Shown in pieces: positions 7,925 to 15,902 of a DNA stretch of 62,765 bases. The notes below the pieces were generated by a model. That model made no database searches. It was not told where the DNA came from and was given only the letters and a program-made list of their open reading frames with translations. A program made the translations under genes and the position numbers. The stretch lies in assembly GCA_937906995.1 (NCBI GenBank), contig CALESB010000059.1:1-62765 (forward strand), read 5' to 3'. The stretch's first letter is position 1. Each line of letters begins with the position of its first letter. Origin of the DNA: an uncultured Sutterella sp. (lineage in GTDB: Bacteria; Pseudomonadota; Gammaproteobacteria; Burkholderiales; Burkholderiaceae_F).

Positions 7925-9259
7925 ATGTCATCAACATCCAATTCCGCCTGGAGTTCTCGATTAGGATTCATCCTTGCCTCGGCAAGTTCTGCAATCGGTT
8001 TAGGCGCCATTTGGAAGTTCCCCTTCTGGGCGGGCACCAATGGCGGCGCCGCCTTCATTATTCCATTCTTGATTTTTACCTTTACGATTGGTGTCGTATT
8101 GGTTATGGCCGAATGCGCCCTTGGACGCGCCGGTCGTGGATCAGCAGTTCACGCTTTAAAAACCATTGGTGGTCCAGCTTTTGCCATTATTGGAGGCCTA
8201 GCTGTTTTAAATGCCTACATCATCTTGACTTACTACAGTGTGATCGGAGGATGGTGTATTTCTTATCTTTTTGATTCTGTTGTAGGCAATGTAATCCACA
8301 GTGATCCAAAGGTCTTAACAGCCAACTTCAACAATTTGGTCAGTGATGGGCCTCTCAGTGTCTTTTTCATGTTCTTATTTTTAACAGCAACCTGTGGCGT
8401 TGTTGCTCTCGGCGTTGAAAAAGGCATTGAAATGGTAGCTAAGTACCTTATGCCTATTCTTTTCGTTTTGATGATTTTGATCATCATCCGATCCATGATG
8501 ATGCCTGGCGCCTGGGAGGGTATGCAGTTTTTGTTCTCATTTAACTGGGAACAAGTCACAACGCAGTCCATTCTCAATGCAATGGGTTTTACCTTCTTCT
8601 CATTATCACTTGGCGCTGGCATTTTAGTTACCTATGGCTCTTATCTCAGCCACCATACGGACATTCCTAGCTCATCAGTTTGGGTTGCCTTTTTGTCGAC
8701 ACAAGCTGCCTTACTTGCCGGTGTTATGATCATCCCCGCTGCCTTTGCTTTTGGCATGGATCCAGCTGCCGGTCCTGGTTTAGTCTTTATCACGATCCCG
8801 GTTATCTTTGAGCATATGCCTGCTGGAGCCTTTTTGGCAGTAGCTTTCTACATCTGCTTATTTATTGCGGCTATCACGAGCTCTGTTTCACTTCTTGAAG
8901 TCGTGGTTGCCTACTTGATTAACGAATGGCACATGCATCGCCGTTCCGCAACCATTTTGTGTTGGGGTACTCTCTTTATCCTTGCCAGTATCCAAGCTTT
9001 AAGCTTTGGTCCTCTTTCCGACATCAAGATCGGCGGCATGGCTTTGTTTGATTTCTCTGACTATGTATGCTCTAACATCTTCATGCCGTTAGGAGGCTTA
9101 TGTATTGCCGCATTGGCTGGGTGGAAAGCATGGCCAACAATGAAACAACAACTGATGATGCCTCAAGCTCACAATGCGTTGTATATGGGGTGGATCCGTT
9201 TAACCATTTCGGTTTTAGCTCCTGCTTTGGTATTGGTTGTTCTGATTTCTGGCATTTAA
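7925..9259 (+). CDS. NSS-family sodium-dependent transporter, copy 1 of 4
   Basis: This is a 444-residue inner-membrane protein of the neurotransmitter:sodium symporter family (LeuT fold, bacterial YocR/YhdH-like branch), which takes up amino acids or related amines with sodium. TM1 carries GLGAIWKFPFWAGTNGG; TM6 is in the FNAMGFTFFSLSLGAG-like region; TM8 has the AAITSSVS motif that helps form the Na2 site. The family Asn at the Na1/Na2 position of LeuT (GNFLRFP) is Ala here and the gating Arg is Lys, as in the YocR-like clade. Eleven to twelve helices fill the whole length. It is the first of four tandem paralogues. The substrate cannot be deduced. Confidence 0.9.
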   Translation: MSSTSNSAWSSRLGFILASASSAIGLGAIWKFPFWAGTNGGAAFIIPFLIFTFTIGVVLVMAECALGRAGRGSAVHALKTIGGPAFAIIGGLAVLNAYIILTYYSVIGGWCISYLFDSVVGNVIHSDPKVLTANFNNLVSDGPLSVFFMFLFLTATCGVVALGVEKGIEMVAKYLMPILFVLMILIIIRSMMMPGAWEGMQFLFSFNWEQVTTQSILNAMGFTFFSLSLGAGILVTYGSYLSHHTDIPSSSVWVAFLSTQAALLAGVMIIPAAFAFGMDPAAGPGLVFITIPVIFEHMPAGAFLAVAFYICLFIAAITSSVSLLEVVVAYLINEWHMHRRSATILCWGTLFILASIQALSFGPLSDIKIGGMALFDFSDYVCSNIFMPLGGLCIAALAGWKAWPTMKQQLMMPQAHNALYMGWIRLTISVLAPALVLVVLISGI

Positions 9260-9313
9260 TTCGCGTTTAGACTCAAGTAAACGTATTATCGTAAGTGTTA
9301 CTTAATTGAAAAG

Positions 9314-9342
9314 GCGCCTCAAAGCTCTCTGCCTTGAGGCGC
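9314..9342 (+). terminator. Hairpin between NSS transporter genes 1 and 2
   Basis: GCGCCTCAA (9314-9322) is complementary to TTGAGGCGC (9334-9342). Only TT follows, so it is a weak terminator or an attenuating or stabilising hairpin 22 bases before the next start. Confidence 0.5.
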
Positions 9343-9364
9343 TTATACATTACAAAGGTTATAT

Positions 9365-10702
9365 ATGGTTGAAAGTCGCTCCACCTGGGGCTCTCGCATT
9401 GGTTTTGTGCTAGCAAGTGCTGGCGCTTCTGTTGGTTTGGGTGCCATTTGGAAGTTCCCCTATCTTGTGGGCTCTAACGGTGGCTCTGCGTTTCTTTTTC
9501 CGTTTATTTTGCTCACCTTTACTGTTGGTCTGGTTCTTTTAATCGCTGAACTGGCTCTGGGGCGAGCGGGAGCTGGCTCCATTGTGACCGGCTACCGAAA
9601 GTTAGGCGGAAAAGCATGGGGACGTGCTGGTTATTTAGGCGTCATTACAGGCTTTTTAGTTTTAAGTTTTTACTCTGCCATTGGGGGCTGGACAATCGCC
9701 TATTTTGTTAATGCCTGTTTAGGCAACGGCCTTGTAGCAGACCAAGCGCAACTAGGCGCTCACTTTGCACGCATTGCTGGCACCCCGGAAATGGCCATCG
9801 GTTTCCAAGCTTTATTTTTAGTTATTACCGCCTGGGTTGTTGCCTATGGGGTCAGTAGTGGCATTGAACGTTTATCCAAAATTCTCATGCCATTATTGTT
9901 TATCCTCATGCTAGTGCTCATCGTACGGTCTCTATTTTTACCTGGAGCCGAAATTGGTTTGCAATACCTCTTTAAGTGGAATCCGGAAGCCTTTACCATT
10001 GATGCCTTACTTTCAGCGATGGGATTTACGTTCTTCTCTCTATGTTTGGGCAGTGGCTGTATGCTCACCTACGGTAGCTACTTAGACAACAAAATTGACT
10101 TGGTCTACTCATCAACTTGGATTGCTGCACTGACCATTTTAAGTTCGCTCTTAGGCGCTTTGATGGTCATGCCCTCTGTCTTTGCTTTTGGACTTGACCC
10201 CTCCGCAGGTCCCGGCCTGACCTTTGTTACAATGCCTGCCATTTTTGCTCAGATGCCATTTGGGCACTTATTTGCCATTGTGTTTTACGCATGTTTACTT
10301 GTTGCAGCCATCACAAGCTCTGTGTCCATGTTAGAAATTGACGTTGCCTTTTTACATGATGAATGGAAATGGTCTCGTCCCAAAGCCGTAATTGTTACCA
10401 CTGCTTTATTGATGGTGGTGGGCAGTTTTAGTGCCTTATCTTTTGGCCCATTAGCTGATGCGAAATGGATGAATCGGAATTTCTTTGACTGGATTGATTA
10501 TTTGACTTCCAATATCAGCTTACCTATTGGTGGCTTAATGGTGGCTATTCTTTCAAGTTGGTTAGCTTGGGATAAGGTAAAACCAGCCATTTCGGGAGCT
10601 AAACATTCGGAACGCTCCGAAGCTCTTTATAACGTTTTGCGTATCGGCATTGCAGTTTTTGCCCCGCTACTGGTCATCACTGTGTTACTGACCGGTATTT
10701 AA
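9365..10702 (+). CDS. NSS-family sodium-dependent transporter, copy 2 of 4
   Basis: This 445-residue integral membrane protein is clearly homologous along its whole length to the genes on either side. TM1 reads GLGAIWKFPYLVGSNGG, with the Lys-Phe-Pro gate. TM8 contains AAITSSVSMLEI. A repeated SVFAFGLDPSAGPGLTFVT segment marks the extracellular loop and TM7 region of this branch. Compared with copies 3 and 4 it has Val-Gly-Ser in place of Ala-Gly-Thr after the gate and a distinct C-terminal tail. It is followed by a strong terminator, so it may form a separate transcription unit or the end of a two-gene unit. No biosynthetic or catabolic gene nearby hints at the substrate. Confidence 0.9.
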   Translation: MVESRSTWGSRIGFVLASAGASVGLGAIWKFPYLVGSNGGSAFLFPFILLTFTVGLVLLIAELALGRAGAGSIVTGYRKLGGKAWGRAGYLGVITGFLVLSFYSAIGGWTIAYFVNACLGNGLVADQAQLGAHFARIAGTPEMAIGFQALFLVITAWVVAYGVSSGIERLSKILMPLLFILMLVLIVRSLFLPGAEIGLQYLFKWNPEAFTIDALLSAMGFTFFSLCLGSGCMLTYGSYLDNKIDLVYSSTWIAALTILSSLLGALMVMPSVFAFGLDPSAGPGLTFVTMPAIFAQMPFGHLFAIVFYACLLVAAITSSVSMLEIDVAFLHDEWKWSRPKAVIVTTALLMVVGSFSALSFGPLADAKWMNRNFFDWIDYLTSNISLPIGGLMVAILSSWLAWDKVKPAISGAKHSERSEALYNVLRIGIAVFAPLLVITVLLTGI

Positions 10703-10722
10703 CTTGAATTTTATTTTTTCAG

Positions 10723-10762
10723 AAAAGCTCGTTACCGAAATCTGCGTAACGAGCTTTTTTTT
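10723..10762 (+). terminator. Strong intrinsic terminator after NSS copy 2
   Basis: AAAAGCTCGTTAC (10723-10735) pairs with GTAACGAGCTTTT (10746-10758) and is followed by further T residues. Confidence 0.9.
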
Positions 10763-10965
10763 CGTACAAAAACACGTTTTGTAAGAGCAGTTCGATTAGT
10801 TTTTATCGGACTATCTACCTCTTTTTACCTAAAAGTAGTAAAAGAGATTCCATGAATAGGCATAGAATGATTCGATATCTCAAAAAAGCTTGACTGCCCC
10901 TAGAACTGAATGACGGGTGATCCGAATTGCGCAGTCTCATGCTACTAACAAAAGGACAATTCGTT

Positions 10966-12309
10966 ATGACATTTTCAACAGACCGCTCCGTCTGGGGCTC
11001 TCGTATTGGATTCATTTTAGCTAGCGCTGGCTCTGCTGTCGGTTTAGGTGCGATTTGGAAGTTCCCCTACATGGCAGGCACTAATGGCGGATCCGTATTC
11101 ATCCTTCCATATATTTTCCTCACTATTGCCATTGGCTTTATCGTCTTACTTATTGAAATGGCATTGGGTCGAGCCTCTCGCGGAGGGCCTGCTCGAGCAC
11201 TTCCCCTTTTTGGCGGCAACAGATGGCGATTTGTTGGGGTATTAAGTGTTCTCACTGGCTTTCTTATCATGGCCTTCTACCAAGTCATCGGTGGGTGGTG
11301 CTTGAATTACCTCATAGACGCAATCATGGGTCACGGTCTCATTACAGATACAGCCCAACTAGGTGAAACATTTGATCGTTTTGTGACCAATGGACCGCGT
11401 ATCGTCACAATGCAGTTGCTATTTTTAGCCCTAAGTGTTGGTGTGATTGCTTTTGGTGTAGAAGCTGGTATTGAACGCATCTCAAAAATTCTGATGCCTA
11501 CATTATTTTTGATGATGCTCTTTTTAATTATTCGAGGTTTAATGCTACCTGGCGCTTGGGCCGGCATTGAATTTATGTTTAAATTTGATCCTAATGCTTT
11601 CAATAGTGACTCTCTTTTAAACGCTTTAGGGTTTGCTTTCTTTTCTCTTTCTTTGGGCTCTGGTTCTATGATGAACTATGGCTCATACCTCTCTAACAAA
11701 GTTAATTTACCTACCTCGGTCGCTTGGATTACTTTTCTTGCTGTCATGGCTGCTCTACTAGGAGGACTAATGATCATGCCAGCAGTCTTTGCTTTTGGGT
11801 TAAACCCAGCAGCTGGTCCAGGTCTTACCTTTGTCACCATGCCTGCTGTGTTTGCACAGTTACCCATGGGCCAATTCTTTGCGATTTTATTCTATGTCTG
11901 CTTAGTCGTTGCGGCATTAACAAGCGCAATTAGCATGATCGAAATGAGCGTTCAATATTTAGTTGATGAACATAAGCAATCGCGCTTATGTGCTGTCACT
12001 ATCGTCTCTAGCGCTTTGGCCTTGATCGGTGTAACCTGTTCTTTAAGCTTTGGGGTTTTATCCGATATAACGTTAGCAGGTAAGACCATTTTTGATCTTT
12101 TGGACTACTTTACTAGCAATATCGGCATGCCGATTGGCGCTATGGGCATCGCCATTGTTGGTGGCTATTTAGCATGGCCCAAAATGAAAGAACAACTAAC
12201 ACTGACCCGTCCTATGAATGCTTGTGCTTTAGCGACCATTCAATTTTCTATTCGATTTATCGTGCCCTGCGTGATTGTTGTCATCGCACTCGCAGGGCTA
12301 CTTGGTTAA
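10966..12309 (+). CDS. NSS-family sodium-dependent transporter, copy 3 of 4
   Basis: This is the third tandem NSS paralogue, 447 residues from the ATG at 10966. That start is preferred over an upstream TTG at 10927 because AAAGGA lies nine bases before it and because it aligns with the short N-termini of the other copies (DRSVWGSRIGF). TM1 reads GLGAIWKFPYMAGTNGG; the TM7 loop reads FAFGLNPAAGPGLTFVTMP; TM8 has AALTSAISMIE, where Ser-Ser of the other copies is Ser-Ala. The change touches the Na2 coordination motif and could alter ion coupling. A 203-base leader with inverted repeats precedes it after a strong terminator, suggesting its own promoter. Confidence 0.9.
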   Translation: MTFSTDRSVWGSRIGFILASAGSAVGLGAIWKFPYMAGTNGGSVFILPYIFLTIAIGFIVLLIEMALGRASRGGPARALPLFGGNRWRFVGVLSVLTGFLIMAFYQVIGGWCLNYLIDAIMGHGLITDTAQLGETFDRFVTNGPRIVTMQLLFLALSVGVIAFGVEAGIERISKILMPTLFLMMLFLIIRGLMLPGAWAGIEFMFKFDPNAFNSDSLLNALGFAFFSLSLGSGSMMNYGSYLSNKVNLPTSVAWITFLAVMAALLGGLMIMPAVFAFGLNPAAGPGLTFVTMPAVFAQLPMGQFFAILFYVCLVVAALTSAISMIEMSVQYLVDEHKQSRLCAVTIVSSALALIGVTCSLSFGVLSDITLAGKTIFDLLDYFTSNIGMPIGAMGIAIVGGYLAWPKMKEQLTLTRPMNACALATIQFSIRFIVPCVIVVIALAGLLG

Positions 12310-12342
12310 GTCTTCAAACTTTTCCATCTGATGTCTCTTAGT

Positions 12343-12370
12343 CCGAAGAAGGCGACTAAACCTTCTTCGG
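12343..12370 (+). terminator. Hairpin after NSS copy 3 (no T run)
   Basis: CCGAAGAAGG (12343-12352) is a perfect complement of CCTTCTTCGG (12361-12370) around an eight-base loop. No T tract follows, so it may be a Rho-related, attenuating or stabilising structure rather than a classical terminator. Confidence 0.5.
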
Positions 12371-12400
12371 CATCCTTCGATTTCATTCAAAACTTATTCC

Positions 12401-12434
12401 GATGAAACGCCGTCTACCAAATTGACGTTTCATC
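12401..12434 (+). promoter_or_regulatory. Leader hairpin just before the ribosome-binding site of NSS copy 4
   Basis: GATGAAACG (12401-12409) pairs perfectly with CGTTTCATC (12426-12434). The stem ends eleven bases before the AAGGTG ribosome-binding site at 12445. Such placement can modulate translation or mRNA stability; the function is inferred. Confidence 0.4.
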
Positions 12435-12456
12435 CCGATTCTTTAAGGTGACATGT

Positions 12457-13785
12457 ATGGCTAGTCGTGACTTATGGACTTCACGCTTAGGATTCATTTT
12501 GGCAAGTGCTGGTGCCGCTGTGGGCTTAGGCGCTATTTGGAAATTCCCCTATATGGCAGGCACCAATGGCGGTGCTGCATTTATTGTTCCTTACATCGCA
12601 TTTTGTTTTACGATTGGCATGTTTTTACTTTTAGCAGAGCTTGTCGTAGGACGCGCTGGACGGGCGGCTAGCATCAAGAGCATGATAAAAGTAGGTAAGC
12701 AAAAATACTGGGGGATTTTTGGTTTAATTGGAGTGTTAACAGGCTTTTTTATCCTCACCTTCTATTCAACTGTGGGTGGATGGTGTGTAGCGTACCTAGT
12801 TGATGCTTTAATGGGCAACGGTGTTGTTACTGATTTAAATCAATTAGGAGCGTACTTCGGTAAATTCATTGGTAATCCTTGGGTAGGCATTTTTTACCAG
12901 CTTATTTTCATGGTTTTAACTGCCGGAACCGTAGTTTTTGGTGTTCAAAAAGGTATCGAACGACTAGCAAAATACTTAATGCCAACCCTGTTTATCCTGA
13001 TGCTGGTCCTCATTGCCCGAGGGCTAACTCTACCGAACGCATGGCAAGGCGTGGAGTTCATGTTTAGTTTTAATTGGGACCAATTCAATACTGACTCCCT
13101 TTTTAATGCTATGGGCTTTTGCTTCTTCTCCTTATCTGTCGGTGCAGGTACATTGATTGTTTATGCCTCTTATTTATCTGATGATGCTAACTTGCCACAA
13201 TCAACAGCTTGGGTTGCCTTTTTAGGTATTCTTGCGGCTTTATTGGGTGGTTTAATGGTTATGCCTGCAGTTTTTGCTTTTGGTCTTGAACCCACTGCAG
13301 GACCAGGCTTAACCTTCGTTACGATGCCTGCCGTTTTTGCGCATATGCCGATGGGCCAATTCTTTGCTATTTTGTTCTATGCCTGTCTTGTAGTTGCTGC
13401 ACTAACGAGCTCCGTCAGCATTTTTGAAGCCGTAACATCTGCCTTAAACGATATCAAAGTACCACGACGGGCCGCAGTACCCCTTGCTTTTATTTCAATG
13501 ATGACCGTAGGTATTTTCTGTACGATGTCCTTTGGCCCCCTTGCTGACTTCAAAATTTTTGGTAAAACAATTTTTGATCTCCTGGACTATCTCACCAGTA
13601 ATGTCGGCATGCCTATTACTGCGCTTGGTTTGGCCATTATTGCCGCCTGGGTTAATTGGGAAGAAACTCGCAAACAATTGACAACTGCCTGTTCTCTCTC
13701 TCCACTCACCCTTAACATCATCCGTTTTGGCATTGGCGTTATTGCACCTCTTGTTATCATTATTGTGGTTGCACGCAGTATTTAA
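12457..13785 (+). CDS. NSS-family sodium-dependent transporter, copy 4 of 4
   Basis: This is the fourth tandem NSS paralogue, 442 residues. The ATG at 12457 is chosen because AAGGTG ends six bases upstream; the GTG at 12448 lies inside that ribosome-binding site. TM1 reads GLGAIWKFPYMAGTNGG, and the TM7 loop FAFGLEPTAGPGLTFVTMP is almost the same as in copy 3, so these two are likely the most recent duplicates. TM8 carries AALTSSVSIFE. It is followed by a good terminator that closes the array. Substrate unknown; amino-acid uptake would fit an organism living on aspartate and other amino acids. Confidence 0.9.
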   Translation: MASRDLWTSRLGFILASAGAAVGLGAIWKFPYMAGTNGGAAFIVPYIAFCFTIGMFLLLAELVVGRAGRAASIKSMIKVGKQKYWGIFGLIGVLTGFFILTFYSTVGGWCVAYLVDALMGNGVVTDLNQLGAYFGKFIGNPWVGIFYQLIFMVLTAGTVVFGVQKGIERLAKYLMPTLFILMLVLIARGLTLPNAWQGVEFMFSFNWDQFNTDSLFNAMGFCFFSLSVGAGTLIVYASYLSDDANLPQSTAWVAFLGILAALLGGLMVMPAVFAFGLEPTAGPGLTFVTMPAVFAHMPMGQFFAILFYACLVVAALTSSVSIFEAVTSALNDIKVPRRAAVPLAFISMMTVGIFCTMSFGPLADFKIFGKTIFDLLDYLTSNVGMPITALGLAIIAAWVNWEETRKQLTTACSLSPLTLNIIRFGIGVIAPLVIIIVVARSI

Positions 13786-13793
13786 TTGAAGAG

Positions 13794-13826
13794 AAAGTGG
13801 CAGTTGTTCAAATAACTGCCACTTTA
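13794..13826 (+). terminator. Intrinsic terminator closing the NSS array
   Basis: AAAGTGGCAGTT (13794-13805) pairs perfectly with AACTGCCACTTT (13814-13825) around an eight-base loop, with a short T-rich end. Confidence 0.8.
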
Positions 13827-13902
13827 TCATTAACTTTCATCCAAACCACCCAAATTGCTCTATCATAGTTCTTGAGTTCTACTCTTTAGAGGTCAAAAAA
13901 AC

Positions 13903-14325
13903 ATGAAAAAGCTTCTCTCATATTCTGCGATTTTGGCAATTGGTGCCTTTGGCTTGGTTGGATGCACAATTGCACCTCTGCAAGAGCCACCTAGTGAATA
14001 CATTTATCAAGCCTCCTCTGATAACCTTCACAAGGCCATTATCGAAGCCGCTCAAGCTCGATCATGGGCTATCAAAAAAGACCTTCCTGGAAAAGTACAG
14101 CTCACCTATCCTACTGGTGCAAAGCGTAGCAAATTTGAAGTCACCGTTGATGTCGAATACAAAAACGGTCAATACCAAGTGAAATACGTTTCAAGCTATG
14201 GTTTGGATGAAAAAACGGGATGCAAAAATAATTGGGAACAACGTTGCATTCATCGTAATGTTAACCGTTGGATGAATAACTTATCAAACGATATACGTCG
14301 CTTCTACCAAACAAAGCATAGCTGA
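13903..14325 (+). CDS. Small outer-membrane-type lipoprotein, function unknown
   Basis: The 140-residue product starts with a lysine-containing n-region and hydrophobic helix and ends its signal peptide in the lipobox LVGC, with the acylated Cys at residue 21. The mature part is a mixed alpha/beta domain of about 115 residues with a conserved-looking NLHKAIIEAAQARSWAI helix and a Cys pair (GCKNNWEQRC). Similar small lipoproteins are common in betaproteobacteria, but I do not recognise a named family. The gene stands alone on the plus strand and converges on the NlpE-like gene. Confidence 0.75.
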   Translation: MKKLLSYSAILAIGAFGLVGCTIAPLQEPPSEYIYQASSDNLHKAIIEAAQARSWAIKKDLPGKVQLTYPTGAKRSKFEVTVDVEYKNGQYQVKYVSSYGLDEKTGCKNNWEQRCIHRNVNRWMNNLSNDIRRFYQTKHS

Positions 14326-14342
14326 ACTCAAAAAAGCACTCA

Positions 14343-14376
14343 CAAAAATACGGCAGGCCCACCATAGACCTGCCGT
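14343..14376 (-). terminator. Terminator between two convergent lipoprotein genes
   Basis: ACGGCAGG (14350-14357) pairs with CCTGCCGT (14369-14376). The T run is on the minus strand (A run at 14344-14348), so it chiefly serves the NlpE-like gene but could act in both directions. Confidence 0.65.
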
Positions 14377-14398
14377 TACTTTGTACGTCTTTAAGACA

Positions 14399-14818
14399 TT
14401 ACTTCGTAGTAGATTGCTTCAAAACATAGTGATCGGCCAACGCGCCAGTAGGTGCCTTGCGATTTTGGTCAAGCATAATGGCTTCACCCTCTTCGATTTG
14501 ATAGTAAACCTTGTCGTTATTATCAAGCGTCAACTCAACAACACCCTCTTCAACTTCTGTGTACTTGCCCTTTTGAGAGAATTTCACTGGCTTATTTGCC
14601 AAATATTCACTTTCCATAAAGAAAGTACCATCGGGATTCAAAGTCAACGTAGTAACAACCCCATCACAATCAGCACAGGGCAACGTTCCTTGATATTGAG
14701 CATCATATTTTGCAGTTTGCGTAGCTGCAGAGGGACTATCTGAGGAGGAATTTGCACAACCGACTAAGCCAGTTGCAATAACGGAGCATGCAGCAACTAA
14801 CAAAAATTTCGTTTTCAT
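14399..14818 (-). CDS. NlpE N-terminal-domain lipoprotein (copper resistance/envelope stress type)
   Basis: The 139-residue product has a lipoprotein signal peptide ending LVGC (Cys 21). One NlpE N-terminal-type beta-barrel domain follows, marked by YQGTLPCADCDGVVTTLTL with a CxxC at residues 48 and 51 and by a DGTFFMESEY strand. NlpE in E. coli senses surface contact and lipoprotein or oxidative-folding stress and signals to Cpx; this protein lacks the C-terminal OB domain, like many short homologues. It probably resides in the outer membrane facing the periplasm. A sensing role is inference; structural homology is the firm part. Confidence 0.8.
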   Translation of the reverse strand: MKTKFLLVAACSVIATGLVGCANSSSDSPSAATQTAKYDAQYQGTLPCADCDGVVTTLTLNPDGTFFMESEYLANKPVKFSQKGKYTEVEEGVVELTLDNNDKVYYQIEEGEAIMLDQNRKAPTGALADHYVLKQSTTK

Positions 14819-14951
14819 GTTTTTGTCCTTATGAATAATTTGAAAACAAAGCTATGCTAAGCCCAATTTTCAAAAACAGACGTAAGTTTGTTTTGTTAGA
14901 TGTTGCAAAAAGCAAATGAGAAAAGGAATTGAATTGGATTCTGCAGATAAC

Positions 14952-14973
14952 AAAAAAGCAACCTAACGGTTGC
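14952..14973 (-). terminator. Terminator of the tRNA-Ala/tRNA-Glu operon
   Basis: Reading the minus strand, GCAACC, a four-base loop and GGTTGC are followed by six T residues (A run at 14952-14957). Confidence 0.85.
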
Positions 14974-14980
14974 TCTTAAG

Positions 14981-15056
14981 TGGCGTCCCCACGGGGATTC
15001 GAACCCCGGTACCGACCGTGAAAGGGTCGTGTCCTAGGCCTCTAGACGATGGGGAC
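14981..15056 (-). tRNA. tRNA-Glu (anticodon UUC)
   Basis: The minus strand folds into a 76-base cloverleaf with a GTCCCCA acceptor arm, a CGACC anticodon stem around loop CTTTCAC (anticodon TTC), a T arm with GGTTCGAATCC, discriminator G and an encoded CCA end. It is the second gene of a two-tRNA operon, 16 bases after tRNA-Ala. Confidence 0.97.
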
Positions 15057-15072
15057 CTAAAACATTTTCTTT

Positions 15073-15148
15073 TGGTGGAGGTAAGCGGATTCGAACCGCT
15101 GACCCCTTGCATGCCATGCAAGTGCTCTACCAACTGAGCTATACCCCC
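15073..15148 (-). tRNA. tRNA-Ala (anticodon GGC)
   Basis: The minus strand folds into a 76-base cloverleaf with a GGGGGTA acceptor arm, D arm AGCTCAGTTGGTAGAGC, anticodon stem CTTGC/GCAAG around loop ATGGCAT (anticodon GGC), a T arm with GGTTCGAATCC, discriminator A and encoded CCA. Confidence 0.97.
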
Positions 15149-15162
15149 GAAAGAGAATACGA

Positions 15163-15191
15163 AGTATATATGACTTTTTTTCTCTTTGCAA
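15163..15191 (-). promoter_or_regulatory. Sigma-70 promoter of the tRNA operon
   Basis: On the minus strand, TTGCAA (15186-15191) and TATACT (15163-15168) are separated by exactly 17 bases and lie just before tRNA-Ala. Immediately upstream is a 39-base block of only A and T (15196-15234), well placed to act as an UP element for the RNA polymerase alpha subunits. Confidence 0.8.
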
Positions 15192-15231
15192 GGGGATTTT
15201 TAAAAAATTTTAAAAATATTTAAAAAATTTT

Positions 15232-15789
15232 TTAGACGTACTTCACTTCGACAATCTCTAAGTGCTGCACCCCTGTCGGTGTTGGCAATTTTACACTATC
15301 TCCAACAAAATTTCTCAAAAAAACACGAGCAATTGGAGAAATCCAACTCACATCGCCTTTTGTGGCATCTGCCTCATCGATTCCAACGATACGAATAGTG
15401 TGCTCTTCACCTTGTTCGTCTTCATAAGTAACCGTTGCACCAAAAAAGATTTGATCAGTTGGCGGGCGAGAAGCTGGATCCACAACTTCTGCTGTATCAA
15501 TGCGTTTATTTAAGAAGCGAATACGTCTATCAATTTCACGTAAACGGCGCTTACCATAAAGATAATCCCCGTTTTCGCTACGGTCTCCATTGCTTGCAGC
15601 CCACGAAACAATATTCGTGATTTGAGGACGTTCCACTTTTACTAAGTGCTCTCGTTCATCAAGCATACGTCGATAGCATTGAGGCGTCATATAATTTTTT
15701 GTACCATGAGGAAGCGCCGGCAAACCAACGTCGTCATCGTCCTCATCATCAGAAGAAGGTGTTCCCATTTCGTCACACTTACAAGTCAT
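15232..15789 (-). CDS. greB: Transcription elongation factor GreB
   Basis: GreB enters the secondary channel of RNA polymerase and stimulates cleavage of backtracked RNA. After an acidic N-terminal tail (SSDDEDDDDVG) comes the GreA/B coiled coil with NYMTPQCYRRMLDE and GDRSENGDYLYGKRRLREID. The C-terminal FKBP-like domain includes GATVTYEDEQGE and DVSWISPIARVFL. The DYxYGKRRLREIDRR pattern favours GreB over GreA. The start is uncertain: ATG at 15789 (185 residues) is the first ATG, ATG at 15768 would give the acidic tail alone, and a TTG at 15867 has little support. None has a clear ribosome-binding site. Confidence 0.88.
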   Translation of the reverse strand: MTCKCDEMGTPSSDDEDDDDVGLPALPHGTKNYMTPQCYRRMLDEREHLVKVERPQITNIVSWAASNGDRSENGDYLYGKRRLREIDRRIRFLNKRIDTAEVVDPASRPPTDQIFFGATVTYEDEQGEEHTIRIVGIDEADATKGDVSWISPIARVFLRNFVGDSVKLPTPTGVQHLEIVEVKYV

Positions 15790-15902
15790 TACGCAATAGA
15801 TGTATTTTAATCGTCTTTTTTCGCACTGAAACAAAAAAAATCCGCTAAAGTCTTCACTAAGACACAATCTTCCATAATTACATGATTCAGGCAGAGGAAG
15901 TT

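Noticed and set aside
10927..10965. Upstream TTG start for NSS copy 3
   Set aside because: The 13 extra residues are absent from the other copies and the ribosome-binding site AAAGGA is placed for ATG 10966.
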